Shown here: positions 34,480 to 43,026 of the stretch, piece after piece
Position numbering within the stretch: position 1 is the stretch's first letter
How the letters are laid out: the number at the start of each line of letters is the position of its first letter
Source: Planctomycetaceae bacterium
GTDB taxonomy: Bacteria; Planctomycetota; Planctomycetia; Pirellulales; Pirellulaceae
Direction: 5' to 3'
DNA: 64,000 bases
Assembly (NCBI GenBank): GCA_027487485.1
Contig: JAIYDN010000050.1
Coordinates: 62,001-126,000, forward strand
Notes under the pieces: model-generated
Databases searched by the model: none
Told to the model about the DNA's origin: nothing
The model's input: only the letters and a program-made list of their open reading frames with translations
Position numbers and translations under genes: made by a program

Positions 34480-34552
34480 AGGGATGTAGCTCAATTGGCA
34501 GAGCACCGGTTTCCAAAACCGGGGGTTGCGGGTTCGATTCCCTCCGTCCCTG
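34480..34552 (+). tRNA. tRNA-Trp (CCA)
   Basis: Acceptor AGGGATG with CGTCCCT, anticodon stem CCGGT/ACCGG around TTCCAAA, anticodon CCA, discriminator G, T loop TTCGATT. CCA end not encoded. It lies 39 bp before secE. Confidence 0.97.
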
Positions 34553-34591
34553 TTTTTTATTCCTTTTCGATTTCACATTCACATCAATCGT

Positions 34592-35053
34592 ATGGCAACC
34601 GTATCCGAAGATTCTGGATCTGGCCGATCGCTCCTGAGTGAGCTGTTCGCGGGTTCGCTTTACAAGTCAAGGCAAGGGCGAATCGTTCGTCAGTTGACCT
34701 GCTTGGCCATTTGGCTAGCGTTTTGGCTAGGTGGATGGCAATTGTATGAAGTGATCGGGTCGGGCGTATACGGCGTGAATACTTGGGCATCCTTCCGAAC
34801 GGTCCAGATTCTGGTACCTGCTGGGATGATCGCTTTGGGAATGTGGTTTGGGTTTCGAGTGGTAAACTGGCCTAAATTTGCAGACTTTTTGATCAGCGTC
34901 GAAGCTGAAATGACAAAGGTTTCATGGCCTTCGAAAACAGAGCTTTACAGAGCGTCGATGGTGTGTATATTCACGATGGCCTTTTTGGCAATCTTGTTGT
35001 TTGCATACGATTTGATCTGGCAAGCGATTTTTGATTTCATTGGGGTTAGTTGA
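34592..35053 (+). CDS. secE: preprotein translocase subunit SecE
   Basis: Essential clamp of the SecYEG channel. The SecE signature FLISVEAEMTKVSWPSKTEL precedes the C-terminal helix (MVCIFTMAFLAILLFAYDLI). At 153 residues it is longer than minimal SecE, with two extra N-terminal helices (TCLAIWLAFWLGGWQLYEV, ILVPAGMIALGMWFGFRVV), a three-helix form as in Escherichia coli. I start at the ATG at 34592; the frame runs open back into the tRNA. Confidence 0.93.
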   Translation: MATVSEDSGSGRSLLSELFAGSLYKSRQGRIVRQLTCLAIWLAFWLGGWQLYEVIGSGVYGVNTWASFRTVQILVPAGMIALGMWFGFRVVNWPKFADFLISVEAEMTKVSWPSKTELYRASMVCIFTMAFLAILLFAYDLIWQAIFDFIGVS

Positions 35054-35241
35054 TTTGGCGATACTTGCTTTGCAGGTGTTGCAAGATTGTTATTTTGTTT
35101 TGGTTTCGGAATTACAGATGCTGGCATAATTGCGGTGTCTTAACAAGCCGGGAGAATGGCTAGCAATTCGGTCGGGACTCTTTAAGAAGAGCGAGACGGG
35201 GTTGGTTTGGCTGTTCGACAGGACTGGCGCTAGGTTTTCGA

Positions 35242-35826
35242 GTGAATATTTTCGAACAAGCTACAACTGAATCTGCCGACGCTGGAGACATGCGCTGGTA
35301 TATCTTGAAGGTTCAGTTCAACCGCGAAGATACGATTCGCGAGTCACTGGAAAAGCGAATTCGGCTTTCCAGTTTAGCGTCATCCTTTGGTGAGATTCTG
35401 GTGCCGACAGAAGATGTCGTGGAATTCACGCGGGCTGGTAAACGACGGGTTGTAAAGCGGAAGCTTTACCCAGGTTATCTGGTGATTCGAATGATCATCA
35501 ACGATGATACTTGGTTCTTGGTACGTGAAACCGGTGGCGTGGGCGATTTTACGGGTTCGGGTGGTAAGCCGACGCCGATGTCTGATGCAGATGTCGAGCG
35601 GATTTTGAAGATGGCTTACCCGGATGCGGATGAAGAGCAAGTTCCAAAGACAACGATACCGTTCCGTCCTGGTGATCGTATTCGAGTGAAGGAAGGAAAC
35701 TTCCAGAGTCTCGAAGGCGATGTCGATCGAATTGACGAAGCCAATGGTCGAGTGACGGTGATCATTAGTATCTTTGGTCGCAGCACACCTGTTGAGCTAG
35801 ACCACTGGCAGATTGAATCTCTCTGA
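35242..35826 (+). CDS. nusG: transcription termination/antitermination factor NusG
   Basis: Binds RNA polymerase and links it to Rho or the ribosome. NGN domain: DMRWYILKVQFNREDTI, VKRKLYPGYLVIRMI and VRETGGVGDFTG. KOW domain: FRPGDRIRVKEGNFQSLEG with VTVIISIFGRSTPVELD. Its 194 residues are normal. The start is a GTG at 35242; an internal ATG at residue 17 would remove part of a polar leader. A 188-bp gap after secE could hold its own promoter. Confidence 0.95.
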   Translation: MNIFEQATTESADAGDMRWYILKVQFNREDTIRESLEKRIRLSSLASSFGEILVPTEDVVEFTRAGKRRVVKRKLYPGYLVIRMIINDDTWFLVRETGGVGDFTGSGGKPTPMSDADVERILKMAYPDADEEQVPKTTIPFRPGDRIRVKEGNFQSLEGDVDRIDEANGRVTVIISIFGRSTPVELDHWQIESL

Positions 35827-35981
35827 GATTGCTCAGTCAAGGAAACGGTCAGCGAAATGCTTGTTCGTTTCTTCAACGGGTGTTCTTTGAGGGTTAGAAG
35901 AGTATTCACAAGAGTTCCAATAGGGTTTTGGTTCTCAAACTTTTATATCGGTGACAAAAGCGGACACAAGGTTCACTTACA

Positions 35982-36407
35982 ATGGCCAAGCAAGTCGTAG
36001 GACAAGCGAAGTTTCAAGTACCTGGAGGCAAGGCCACGCCTGCTCCTCCAGTTGGTACTTCGCTAGGTAAATTCGGTATCAACTTGGGACAATTTGTTTC
36101 CCAGTTTAATGATCGCACTAAGGAGTTTAACGGCACCCCAATTCCGGTTGTGGTAACGGTTTATTCCGACCGTAGTTTTGAGTTCGTTACCAAGAGTCCT
36201 CCAGCGTCAGCACTGCTAAAGATGGCTGCTGGAGTTGCGAGTGGATCGGGCGAGCCACACAAGACAAAAGTAGGCAAGGTGACCGCCGCTCAAGTTGAAG
36301 ACATCTGCAAGAAGAAGATGGACGACTTGAACGCTCGCGATCTTGAACATGCTCGTCGCATGATCGAGGGCACCGCTCGCAGTATGGGTATCGAGGTTGT
36401 AGGTTAA
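35982..36407 (+). CDS. rplK: 50S ribosomal protein L11
   Basis: Protein of the GTPase-associated centre that binds 23S rRNA with L10/L12. [20 protein letters not shown] then [14 protein letters not shown] is the L11 N-terminus, and [20 protein letters not shown] the C-terminal rRNA-binding part. 141 residues. First of the rplKAJL group, 22 bp before rplA. Confidence 0.97.
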   Translation: MAKQVVGQAKFQVPGGKATPAPPVGTSLGKFGINLGQFVSQFNDRTKEFNGTPIPVVVTVYSDRSFEFVTKSPPASALLKMAAGVASGSGEPHKTKVGKVTAAQVEDICKKKMDDLNARDLEHARRMIEGTARSMGIEVVG

Positions 36408-36429
36408 ACGAGGGGAGCAGGCGTTAACG

Positions 36430-37110
36430 ATGGTCAAGCCAACGAAAGCTATGAAAGCAATGCTCGCCAAGGCACCGGGCAAAGACCCGCTGCCCTTGCA
36501 GCAAGCAGTAGAACTTCTGAAGAAGTTCTCGGGTCGCAAGTTCGACCAAACAATTGAAATTCACATGAACCTAGGTATTGATCCAGCTCAAGCGGACCAA
36601 CTGGTCCGAGGCTCGGTGGTTTTGCCTCATGGTATCGGCCGTATTCAACGCGTTGTCGTGTTCGCCCGCGGAGACTTGGCAAAGGCTGCGGAAGAAGCCG
36701 GTGCTGATGTTGTAGGTGCGGACGACTTGTCTAAGAGAATCAAGGACGGGTTTCTGGACTTCGACGTTTGTATTGCCACCCCTGACATGATGGGTATGGT
36801 TGGTCCTCTTGGTAAGGTTCTGGGTCCTCGCGGCTTGATGCCATCACCACGTGCAGGCACCGTAACCACGGATGTTGCTCGTGTTGTCAAGGAGTACAAG
36901 GCTGGTAAAGTCGAATTCCGAAACGACAAGGGTGCGAACATTCATGCCGTGGTTGGCAAGATGAGCTTCGACGCGACCAAGTTGGTTGAAAACACAGCAG
37001 CATTCATTTCGTACGTGCAGGCATTGAAGCCAAACACCGTTCGAGGAACGTATATCAAGTCGATCGCAATTTGTGCGACGATGTCCCCTAGCATTCGCGT
37101 ATCTGCGTAA
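36430..37110 (+). CDS. rplA: 50S ribosomal protein L1
   Basis: L1-stalk protein and usual translational repressor of the L11 operon. [39 protein letters not shown] and the [18 protein letters not shown] block are diagnostic. 226 residues. It is 12 bp ahead of rplJ, with too little room for a classical L10 leader between them. Confidence 0.97.
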   Translation: MVKPTKAMKAMLAKAPGKDPLPLQQAVELLKKFSGRKFDQTIEIHMNLGIDPAQADQLVRGSVVLPHGIGRIQRVVVFARGDLAKAAEEAGADVVGADDLSKRIKDGFLDFDVCIATPDMMGMVGPLGKVLGPRGLMPSPRAGTVTTDVARVVKEYKAGKVEFRNDKGANIHAVVGKMSFDATKLVENTAAFISYVQALKPNTVRGTYIKSIAICATMSPSIRVSA

Positions 37111-37122
37111 GGAGAGATTGCT

Positions 37123-37662
37123 ATGAGCAAGTTGGTTAAAAAGCTCGTTTCGCGCGATATCGCGAATCGAATGGAAGGGGTTCAAGACGCCATCGTTGCC
37201 AACATCGTTGGAATGACTGGTGAAGAGAATTACAACATTCGCAAGACGCTTCGGGAAAGCGGCATCAAAGTCATGGTCGTTAAGCGAACCATGGCTGCGA
37301 GAGCAACCGAAGGAACATCGCTACGTCCGGCTTTCGACGATATGTCGGGAAGCATGGCCGTGATCTGGGGCTGCGAAGACTTCGTATCCCTGGTGAAGGC
37401 GATCACCAAATTGATCAACTCTGGGAAATTTCCCAAGCTGGAGATCAAGGGTGGGGTGATGGATGGCGAGGCAATGTCTGCTGACCAAGTGAAGAAGGTT
37501 AGCAAGTGGCCAAGCCGCCAAGAACAGATCTCGATGTTGGTCGGTCAGATTTTGTCGCCGGGTGCTACGCTCTCGGGTCAGTTGGTCGGTCCAGCTCGAA
37601 AGATCGCTGGTCAGGTCAAGAAGATGATCGAAAATCAAGAAGAACCAGAAGCTGCCGAGTAG
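37123..37662 (+). CDS. rplJ: 50S ribosomal protein L10
   Basis: Stalk base protein that holds L12 dimers. MSKLVKKLVSRDIANRM, then NIRKTLRESGIKVMVVKRTM matches the rRNA-binding domain, and the C-terminal helix (GQVKKMIENQEEPE) is the L12 site. 179 residues. AAGGAGAG precedes the start. Confidence 0.95.
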   Translation: MSKLVKKLVSRDIANRMEGVQDAIVANIVGMTGEENYNIRKTLRESGIKVMVVKRTMAARATEGTSLRPAFDDMSGSMAVIWGCEDFVSLVKAITKLINSGKFPKLEIKGGVMDGEAMSADQVKKVSKWPSRQEQISMLVGQILSPGATLSGQLVGPARKIAGQVKKMIENQEEPEAAE

Positions 37663-37799
37663 TTCTCGGTGGTTTTACGAGTTAAAAATTTTGTTTGTTG
37701 ACAAACAGAAGAATTGTACGTGTCGAACAGCCGGTTTTAAAAACTTTCTCGCCGGTCGTTTTTAGTTGTTTCCGTTTTTAAGCATGAGGATGGTAGATT

Positions 37800-38204
37800 A
37801 TGTCCGAGTCAGCAACCGCTTTCGCGGAAGAGATCAAGACCCTAGGCGAGAAGATCGTCGGTTTGACTCTCAAGCAAGCCAAAGAATTGAGTGATTACCT
37901 AAAGGAAGTCCACGGCATCGAAGCCGCTTCGGGCGGAGCAGTTATGATGGCAGCCCCATCTGACGCCGGTCCTGCAGCAGCTGCTGTCGTTCAAACCGAA
38001 TTCGATGTTATCATGACATCGTTCGGCGACAAGAAGCTAGACGTGGTCAAGGTCGTTAAGAACTTGACAGGTCTTTCGCTGATGGACGCCAAGAAGTTGG
38101 TTGAAGGCGTTCCTGCCAAGATCAAAGAAGGCGCTTCGAAGGAAGATGCCGAAAAGATCAAGAAGGAACTCACCGAAGCTGGCGCAACTGCAGAACTCAA
38201 GTAG
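37800..38204 (+). CDS. rplL: 50S ribosomal protein L7/L12
   Basis: Multicopy stalk protein that recruits translation factors. N-terminal dimer helices ([19 protein letters not shown]), an Ala-rich hinge, and the C-terminal domain with [20 protein letters not shown] and [19 protein letters not shown]. 134 residues. The 137-bp gap after rplJ contains a small hairpin (TGTTTG/CAAACA at 37692-37707). A strong terminator follows. Confidence 0.97.
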   Translation: MSESATAFAEEIKTLGEKIVGLTLKQAKELSDYLKEVHGIEAASGGAVMMAAPSDAGPAAAAVVQTEFDVIMTSFGDKKLDVVKVVKNLTGLSLMDAKKLVEGVPAKIKEGASKEDAEKIKKELTEAGATAELK

Positions 38205-38231
38205 TTCTGGGTGTCTCCAAGATACAAAGAA

Positions 38232-38264
38232 AAGGCATGTTCTTAGAACATGCCTTTTTTTTTT
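38232..38264 (+). terminator. rho-independent terminator after rplL
   Basis: AAGGCATGTTC pairs with GAACATGCCTT around TTA (stem 38232-38256), followed by a run of T. It ends the rplKAJL transcript. Confidence 0.93.
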
Positions 38265-38357
38265 GGCTGACTAGAGACAGAAAAAAATGCCGCGACATCG
38301 AACAACTTCCAGGTCGCGGCGATCACATCAGTGAAATGGAGAATTAAAAACAAACCA

Positions 38358-38825
38358 CTATTTCTCGTCCGAACTTGGTTCAGATCCCATTTTCTTCATT
38401 CCTTCCATAAACTCATCTTTCGAGATGGCACCGTCTTTGTCGGTGTCCAACTCATCCATGCGTCCCTTAAGACGCTCGGAGATTTCATCTCCCTCGATCT
38501 TGTTGTTCATGTCGGTATCCCTTTTCGCGAAGAGTGCCTCTATCCGTGCCTCCATATCTTCTTCTTCGCCCTGGCTACCCTCGCTCGAAGATCCACCACC
38601 GCCACCACTGCTTTCCGCGCCAGCCAGAGTCGGACGCTCTTTTGGAACATCAAAAGAAACACTTCCTTGTGCGACTTTGGATTGCTCTTGAAGGAAGAAC
38701 ACTTGAGTCATCAACCATGGCCCTCCAAAATAACCGCCAATAAGCAAGGCTACTGCAAACAAAAGGAATGGAATGGAAACCAAAGAACGCTTTTTTGCAG
38801 AGGGCTCAGGAGCTTGCTCAGTCAT
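38358..38825 (-). CDS. membrane-anchored EF-hand protein
   Basis: A 155-residue protein with one N-terminal membrane helix (SIPFLLFAVALLIGGYFG), a Gly/Ser linker (SSGGGGGSSSEGS) and two EF-hand calcium loops in the C-terminal domain: DTDMNNKIEGDE and DTDKDGAISKDE. Role unknown; probably a calcium-responsive envelope protein. I start at the ATG at 38825; the frame stays open upstream to 39026 but those 67 residues have no membrane-anchor logic and few plausible features. It converges with rplL. Confidence 0.8.
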   Translation of the reverse strand: MTEQAPEPSAKKRSLVSIPFLLFAVALLIGGYFGGPWLMTQVFFLQEQSKVAQGSVSFDVPKERPTLAGAESSGGGGGSSSEGSQGEEEDMEARIEALFAKRDTDMNNKIEGDEISERLKGRMDELDTDKDGAISKDEFMEGMKKMGSEPSSDEK

Positions 38826-39054
38826 GAAATCAGCCTTTAATAGTGTGTCAGAAGCATAAACTTGATTCGAATTGTAGCTTGGGAGAAGGATACAAAACAG
38901 ACGTCGCCGCAAACAAAGGCTCCTGACGACTTTTTTAACAACAGGCAATAGAGGGAAACAGTCAACTTCCTTAAAAATTGGATGGCCACTTTCCCCCCAA
39001 CCTTCTTCTCCCCGAAAACCGGGCATGAGCCCATCGAGCCTTCAGCGTTGGGCC

Positions 39055-40317
39055 CTAATGGTCTTCCGGGGGAGCTTCCAGATTCGGGTTAGGAGCATGA
39101 GGATAATCAACAGGCTGGTATCTAATGGCGAGCTCGGGAGTTTCCAGCTTGACTTGCTTTTGCGACAAGGAAGTTAAGGCTCGATCCAAGATACCACCGC
39201 TAAGCAAAGTGCGTTCAACGGGGTAACTTGGTCGCCCAGTGTGGCACATGCTTTCAATTCCCTTCAGCAAGTAAGCAAAGTGTGGATAGTAGGGTTCCGT
39301 TCGCTCCTCGAATCGCGTTCCCCTGGGAGTTCGTTCTCCTGCTCGCTTAGTCGCCACAGAGATCCCGTTTGCGATCCCCGGCAACATAAACACGGCCCCC
39401 AGGAGCCCATCGGCATACTGGAATAAAAACAAGGTCGGGTCCTTCGCAGAACGGGCAAGATCTGGATTGTCGCAGACCTGCGCAAGAGCGACATCAAATG
39501 TCTCTTTGGAAATCAACCCGTCATCCAACACCTTCCAAACCGCATCCCCTTGCAGGCATTGTACCCACTTCACCCCGGTCTCGGCCCCACGGCGTCTTTC
39601 AACGAGACATTGGAAGCAATCGAGCGAATGGAAACCGTAGATATCCAAATGCGAATAGCCGATACCGACCGCGGCTTCGATCTCGCAGTGCATGGGCAGT
39701 GTCAAGTCAGGGTCGCGATACGTCATGACCAGCGAAGAACCTGCCATGAAGGGTACCTTCAATTCCATCGCCCGATCGTACATCCACTTGGCATCGACCC
39801 ATTGCGGCCCAAGATGCTTATCATTGAAAACAGGAACGACCCGATCATACTTTTTGAAAGCGTCTGTGATCTCTTCCAAGAAGCGTCGGCGTGGGTACAA
39901 AACTTGCCCAAGATCACTCGTCGGGTAGTTCCCATGCTCCCCAATGCTGATGACACCATCAACCGGAATATGGTCGCTTCCTACAGTTAATGCCTTTTCG
40001 ATGGTATCGAAAACTGGAACGTTGTGCTTTTTTGCTGTGCCAAGACCGATATCTCGATCGCCAACTTGTTCGATATAGATCGAAGCCAATTTCAATGCAG
40101 GCCCTTGGCCACCATCCTGCTTCCACCCTTCAAGGATTTTGCCAAGGAGAACATCGGCGTGCGAACCCTTGAAGTAAGTTGTCACAATGGCCGCAACGGA
40201 TTTGGGTTCTATTGATGGGTTCGATTCGCTTTGAGCGAAGCGGGCAAAACCAGCGCTAGCGGTTGCTGCTGCTGAGCCAATCAACCAGTTGCGACGATCC
40301 AGACAGTTTGGTTCCAT
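39055..40317 (-). CDS. Tat-exported conserved protein, oxidoreductase-like fold uncertain
   Basis: A 420-residue protein opening with a twin-arginine signal (DRRNWLIGSAAATASAGFA). The mature part starts SVAAIVTTYFKGSHADVLLG, and has PVDGVISIGEHGNYPTSDL, VPVFNDKHLGPQWVDAKWMY and VPFMAGSSLVMTYRDPDL. These patterns are familiar from planctomycete proteins annotated as hypothetical; the Rossmann-like opening suggests a Gfo/Idh/MocA relation but the GxGxxG motif is absent, so I do not assign an enzyme. Monocistronic with its own upstream gap of about 480 bp that contains repeats. Confidence 0.65.
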   Translation of the reverse strand: MEPNCLDRRNWLIGSAAATASAGFARFAQSESNPSIEPKSVAAIVTTYFKGSHADVLLGKILEGWKQDGGQGPALKLASIYIEQVGDRDIGLGTAKKHNVPVFDTIEKALTVGSDHIPVDGVISIGEHGNYPTSDLGQVLYPRRRFLEEITDAFKKYDRVVPVFNDKHLGPQWVDAKWMYDRAMELKVPFMAGSSLVMTYRDPDLTLPMHCEIEAAVGIGYSHLDIYGFHSLDCFQCLVERRRGAETGVKWVQCLQGDAVWKVLDDGLISKETFDVALAQVCDNPDLARSAKDPTLFLFQYADGLLGAVFMLPGIANGISVATKRAGERTPRGTRFEERTEPYYPHFAYLLKGIESMCHTGRPSYPVERTLLSGGILDRALTSLSQKQVKLETPELAIRYQPVDYPHAPNPNLEAPPEDH

Positions 40318-40442
40318 ACGGTCACTCTCGATCCTTGCCCTTGGTGCTTGAAAGGCCAGATGTCTTTTAGACAGATTTTACCATTGGAATCAACCTGAAC
40401 CGCAGTCGCCAGTCGCGATATGCGTTTTCATCGTGAATCCGT

Positions 40443-40517
40443 ATGCCGTAGGCCGTAAAAAGCGCTAGCGCAGTTACGGCAAGCCCCGTTCGAATCCCAT
40501 TGCCCCATCGAACATGT
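40443..40517 (-). repeat. BIME half-element, copy d
   Basis: Reads GCCGTAGGCCGTAAAAAGCG and continues CTAGCGCAGTTACGGC, then CCCCGTTCGAATCCCATTGC. Its reverse complement matches the 3' half of copies b and c. It lies just outside the first of two 79-bp palindromic repeats that flank the DUF3592 gene. Confidence 0.75.
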
Positions 40518-40565
40518 TGCAAAGCTCAAAAGTGGTGTGTCCTCAAACTACTTCGCGATTAAAAG

Positions 40566-40644
40566 AGTCTGTCGAAAAATGGGGGGCGAAAAATTTTCGA
40601 AACTTGCTTCCGCTTATCATCTTTCGCACCCCATTTTTCGAAAA
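40566..40644. repeat. 79-bp palindromic repeat, left copy
   Basis: Begins AGTCTGTCGAAAAATGGGGG and ends CACCCCATTTTTCGAAAAC, forming an inverted repeat (TCGAAAAATGGGG / CCCCATTTTTCGA) around ATTTTCGAAACTTGCTTCCG and TTATCATC. The copy at 41772-41850 has the same orientation and few differences. Confidence 0.85.
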
Positions 40645-40655
40645 CAAAGTCCAAT

Positions 40656-40690
40656 CGGTGCCGTCCACGTCCAATCGGTGCCATCCAATG
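40656..40690 (+). repeat. CAATCGGTGCC tandem pair
   Basis: CCAATCGGTGCCGTCCACGT followed by CCAATCGGTGCCATCCAA. The unit resembles TAATCGGTGCCACCCACC at 171-188 beside the RAYT gene. Confidence 0.5.
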
Positions 40691-40797
40691 TGCTACGCTG
40701 ACAGTATCCAGCACATTACCTTTACGGGCTACATATGGTAGTCGCCAACTTATAGTAAAGACGTATTTTGAGCCAATAACCTAGGTGTCATTTGACC

Positions 40798-41613
40798 GTG
40801 AAAGAAATTGTCTCTTGTCCGCATTGCCAGCGCCCTCATCGTGTTGCAAAGTCGACGATTGGAAAGAAAGGAAAATGCTCTGGATGCAAGTCTGTTTTTC
40901 TCATTCAAACAACTTCAAAGTACTCAGAAGCATTTGGACATGCACTCGCTTCGGTTCGACCGGACAAAATCCGAACCGAATCCCAGGCATTGGTTCCTTC
41001 AAATGAAACTGAGGAGGGAAGATCCGCGACCTCGTTGACAAAGCAAAGCGCGCAGAAATCTGCGTCATCAAAATGGCCTAAGTTCGATTTATCTTCGTTT
41101 GACTCGTGGTGGTTTTTGGCTTGCGTGGCAGCGATTGTTTGCGGTCCAATCTTTTTAGTTTCAGGTTTTGGAGAACAAGGCAAAGAAAAGATATGGGCCC
41201 AGGGAACTGGAACAACGCAGGGTGTCGTTACCAATGCCTACTCTGAGAAAACAGGCCGGTCAACAAGTTGGTGGTCACCAGGACGGTGGTCAACAGACCG
41301 GTCGTTTTCAGGCCGAAGGAGGAGGACGTACTACCGTATCGATGTTTCCTATACTGTTGACGGAATAACGTATGAACTGAAAAACCAAAAAGTCGATTTT
41401 TCAGTCTTTAGTAGGTACGAACCAAACAGAGTAGGGTCAGCCGAGAATGGTGTGGAAGTCGAGTATTCAATAGCGGACCCGAGCGTCGCTATGATAGAAG
41501 GCCAACGATTGGACTCATTCGGGACACTTGCTTTAGGAACTTTGCTTTTGGTCGTTGGCATCCTCGGGATGTGTTACTTTTTCGTTCCGAAAAGTCTTTC
41601 CCTGGAGGAATGA
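40798..41613 (+). CDS. zinc-ribbon, membrane DUF3592-like protein
   Basis: A 271-residue protein. The N-terminus is a small zinc ribbon (CPHCQ ... CSGC). A polar linker of about 70 residues leads to a membrane helix (FLACVAAIVCGPIFLVSG), an extracytoplasmic beta domain with RRRTYYRIDVSYTVDGITY and VEVEYSIADPSVA, and a closing helix (LALGTLLLVVGILGMCYFF): the DUF3592 layout. No function is known. I start at the GTG at 40798; a TTG at 40792 is possible. The AT-richer gene is enclosed by matching repeats on both sides, which hints that it moved as cargo or was boxed in by insertions. Confidence 0.65.
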   Translation: MKEIVSCPHCQRPHRVAKSTIGKKGKCSGCKSVFLIQTTSKYSEAFGHALASVRPDKIRTESQALVPSNETEEGRSATSLTKQSAQKSASSKWPKFDLSSFDSWWFLACVAAIVCGPIFLVSGFGEQGKEKIWAQGTGTTQGVVTNAYSEKTGRSTSWWSPGRWSTDRSFSGRRRRTYYRIDVSYTVDGITYELKNQKVDFSVFSRYEPNRVGSAENGVEVEYSIADPSVAMIEGQRLDSFGTLALGTLLLVVGILGMCYFFVPKSLSLEE

Positions 41614-41771
41614 AGTGACCGACAGGAAAACCGAGACAAGGTTTTTGAATTGGCAGATAAACTTCGGAGACAGAAAGCGAGAACCAGTAACTTTTGGGGA
41701 CACTCTACTTTTGTTGTTGGCTCGAACGACGCTTCGAAAACAGGACAGGTCGAACGAAAAATCCAGAAGAT

Positions 41772-41850
41772 AGTCTTTCGAAAAATGAGGGGCGAAAAAT
41801 TTTCGAACCTTGCTTCCGCTTATCATCTTTCGCCCCACATTTTTCGACAG
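41772..41850. repeat. 79-bp palindromic repeat, right copy
   Basis: AGTCTTTCGAAAAATGAGGG ... TTATCATCTTTCGCCCCACA then TTTTTCGACAG. Direct repeat of 40566-40644, with the same internal inverted arms. Together they flank the DUF3592 gene. Confidence 0.85.
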
Positions 41851-41909
41851 CAACGTCTTTTGACAGCGTTCAGTTGTGCGCCCCGCCGAGATAAACTCGA
41901 CGAACAAGT

Positions 41910-42080
41910 CCCGTAGGCCGTAACAAGCGATAGCGAAGTTACGGCAACCCCCGTCCGAATCCCATTGCCCGATCGAACAAATCAATCCCATCTAGCACGC
42001 CATGCCGTAACGGCGTCCAAAGCGACTTGTTACGGCCTACACCGACTTGTTACGGCCTACACCGACTTGGTACGGCCGAC
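41910..42080 (-). repeat. complete BIME element with triplicated arm, copy e
   Basis: Opposite orientation to copies b and c: CCGTAGGCCGTAACAAGCG, GTTACGGCAACCCCCGTCC ... GCCGTAACGGCGTCCAAAGC. The outer arm ACCGACTTGTTACGGCCTAC is repeated three times at its end, the third copy decayed (ACCGACTTGGTACGGCCGAC). It ends about 10 bp before the stop of the AroE-like gene. Confidence 0.8.
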
Positions 42081-42088
42081 AGTCGCGA

Positions 42089-43021
42089 TTACCACTGAAG
42101 ATATTCTTCTAGCGAATCGCGAATCAAGTCGACTGACGGTTCGACACCTGTCCAGAAATGAAAGTCCGCAGCAGCTTGGTAAGCCATCAGCTCCACAGGC
42201 TCGAAAAGTTCGATGGAAGCTTCTGCCAGAAAGCCCTTCAGCAAACGGTTCGGTCGTTCGGCGGTGGGATTCACCATCATGCACTTTGCGTTGGAAGCCC
42301 AGGTGAGGGAAGTAAGTTTTCGTAACTGAAGTTGGGTCGGGGCAGTTTCAAGAATCAGAAATTGGATCGGCCGACCGCTATCGGCAATCAGATCTACTGG
42401 CTGATAGAGGTCATTGACGTGCTCTACCCCTGAGAATGACTCCAAGGACTGTTTGGCAGTCGATTCGCTCGAAGAATCGATCGAGGCGTTTTGCGTTTCC
42501 GTGCAAACCGAAAGCACTCGAGATTTATCGAATTGGTTTGCGAGTTGAATCGCTTTTGCTGTCGCGGTCGAATCAATCACGGCAATGAAACTTTTTGACT
42601 CAGCGTCAGCGTCCGATGGTGCAGAAGAAGCATCCGGGCCGGCTGAGGATGACGTCGTGGGTAAACTGGTTTGGACCAATTTTGAGATGGCAGCCCCTAA
42701 TGTATTGTCCCCCAGCCAAGAATTTCCATCGGACCTAGCGACATTGACCTTACCCAACGCGAGTGCGGATTCGGTAACGCTGTCCAGCAGCGGAATCGCG
42801 GCCGATTGAAACGGATCGAATACAGCGACTCCATCAAGACCAAGAGCTTGAATGCCGCGAAACGCGGTCTCAAACAGATCGGTACTGACTTGCGATGTAA
42901 AAAAACGCCAGTCAACGCCGGCTGCTTGAGCCGCCCGGTACATAACGAACTGCGTTGGATTTCCCGCAACAGGATTTCCGACGCAGCAAACATGAGGTTG
43001 AAGAACGCGGGTAATGGTCAT
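42089..43021 (-). CDS. shikimate dehydrogenase-like pseudoenzyme
   Basis: A 310-residue protein with the AroE fold outline: VGNPVAGNPTQFVMYRAA (15-31 region), GLDGVAVFDPFQSAAIPLLD, SWLGDNTLGAAI and a C-terminal MAYQAAADFHFWTGVEP. The catalytic Lys of the GVNVTxPFK motif is Gln72, and the catalytic Asp of the DNTDG motif is Leu108. The NADP motif GxGGxx reads IDSTATAKA, so cofactor binding is also doubtful. The frame is intact and the termini match, so this is not a pseudogene by sequence. It lies 5 bp after dapL and is probably cotranscribed; a scaffold or regulatory role in amino acid synthesis is one inference. Confidence 0.75.
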   Translation of the reverse strand: MTITRVLQPHVCCVGNPVAGNPTQFVMYRAAQAAGVDWRFFTSQVSTDLFETAFRGIQALGLDGVAVFDPFQSAAIPLLDSVTESALALGKVNVARSDGNSWLGDNTLGAAISKLVQTSLPTTSSSAGPDASSAPSDADAESKSFIAVIDSTATAKAIQLANQFDKSRVLSVCTETQNASIDSSSESTAKQSLESFSGVEHVNDLYQPVDLIADSGRPIQFLILETAPTQLQLRKLTSLTWASNAKCMMVNPTAERPNRLLKGFLAEASIELFEPVELMAYQAAADFHFWTGVEPSVDLIRDSLEEYLQW

Positions 43022-43026
43022 TGCCG

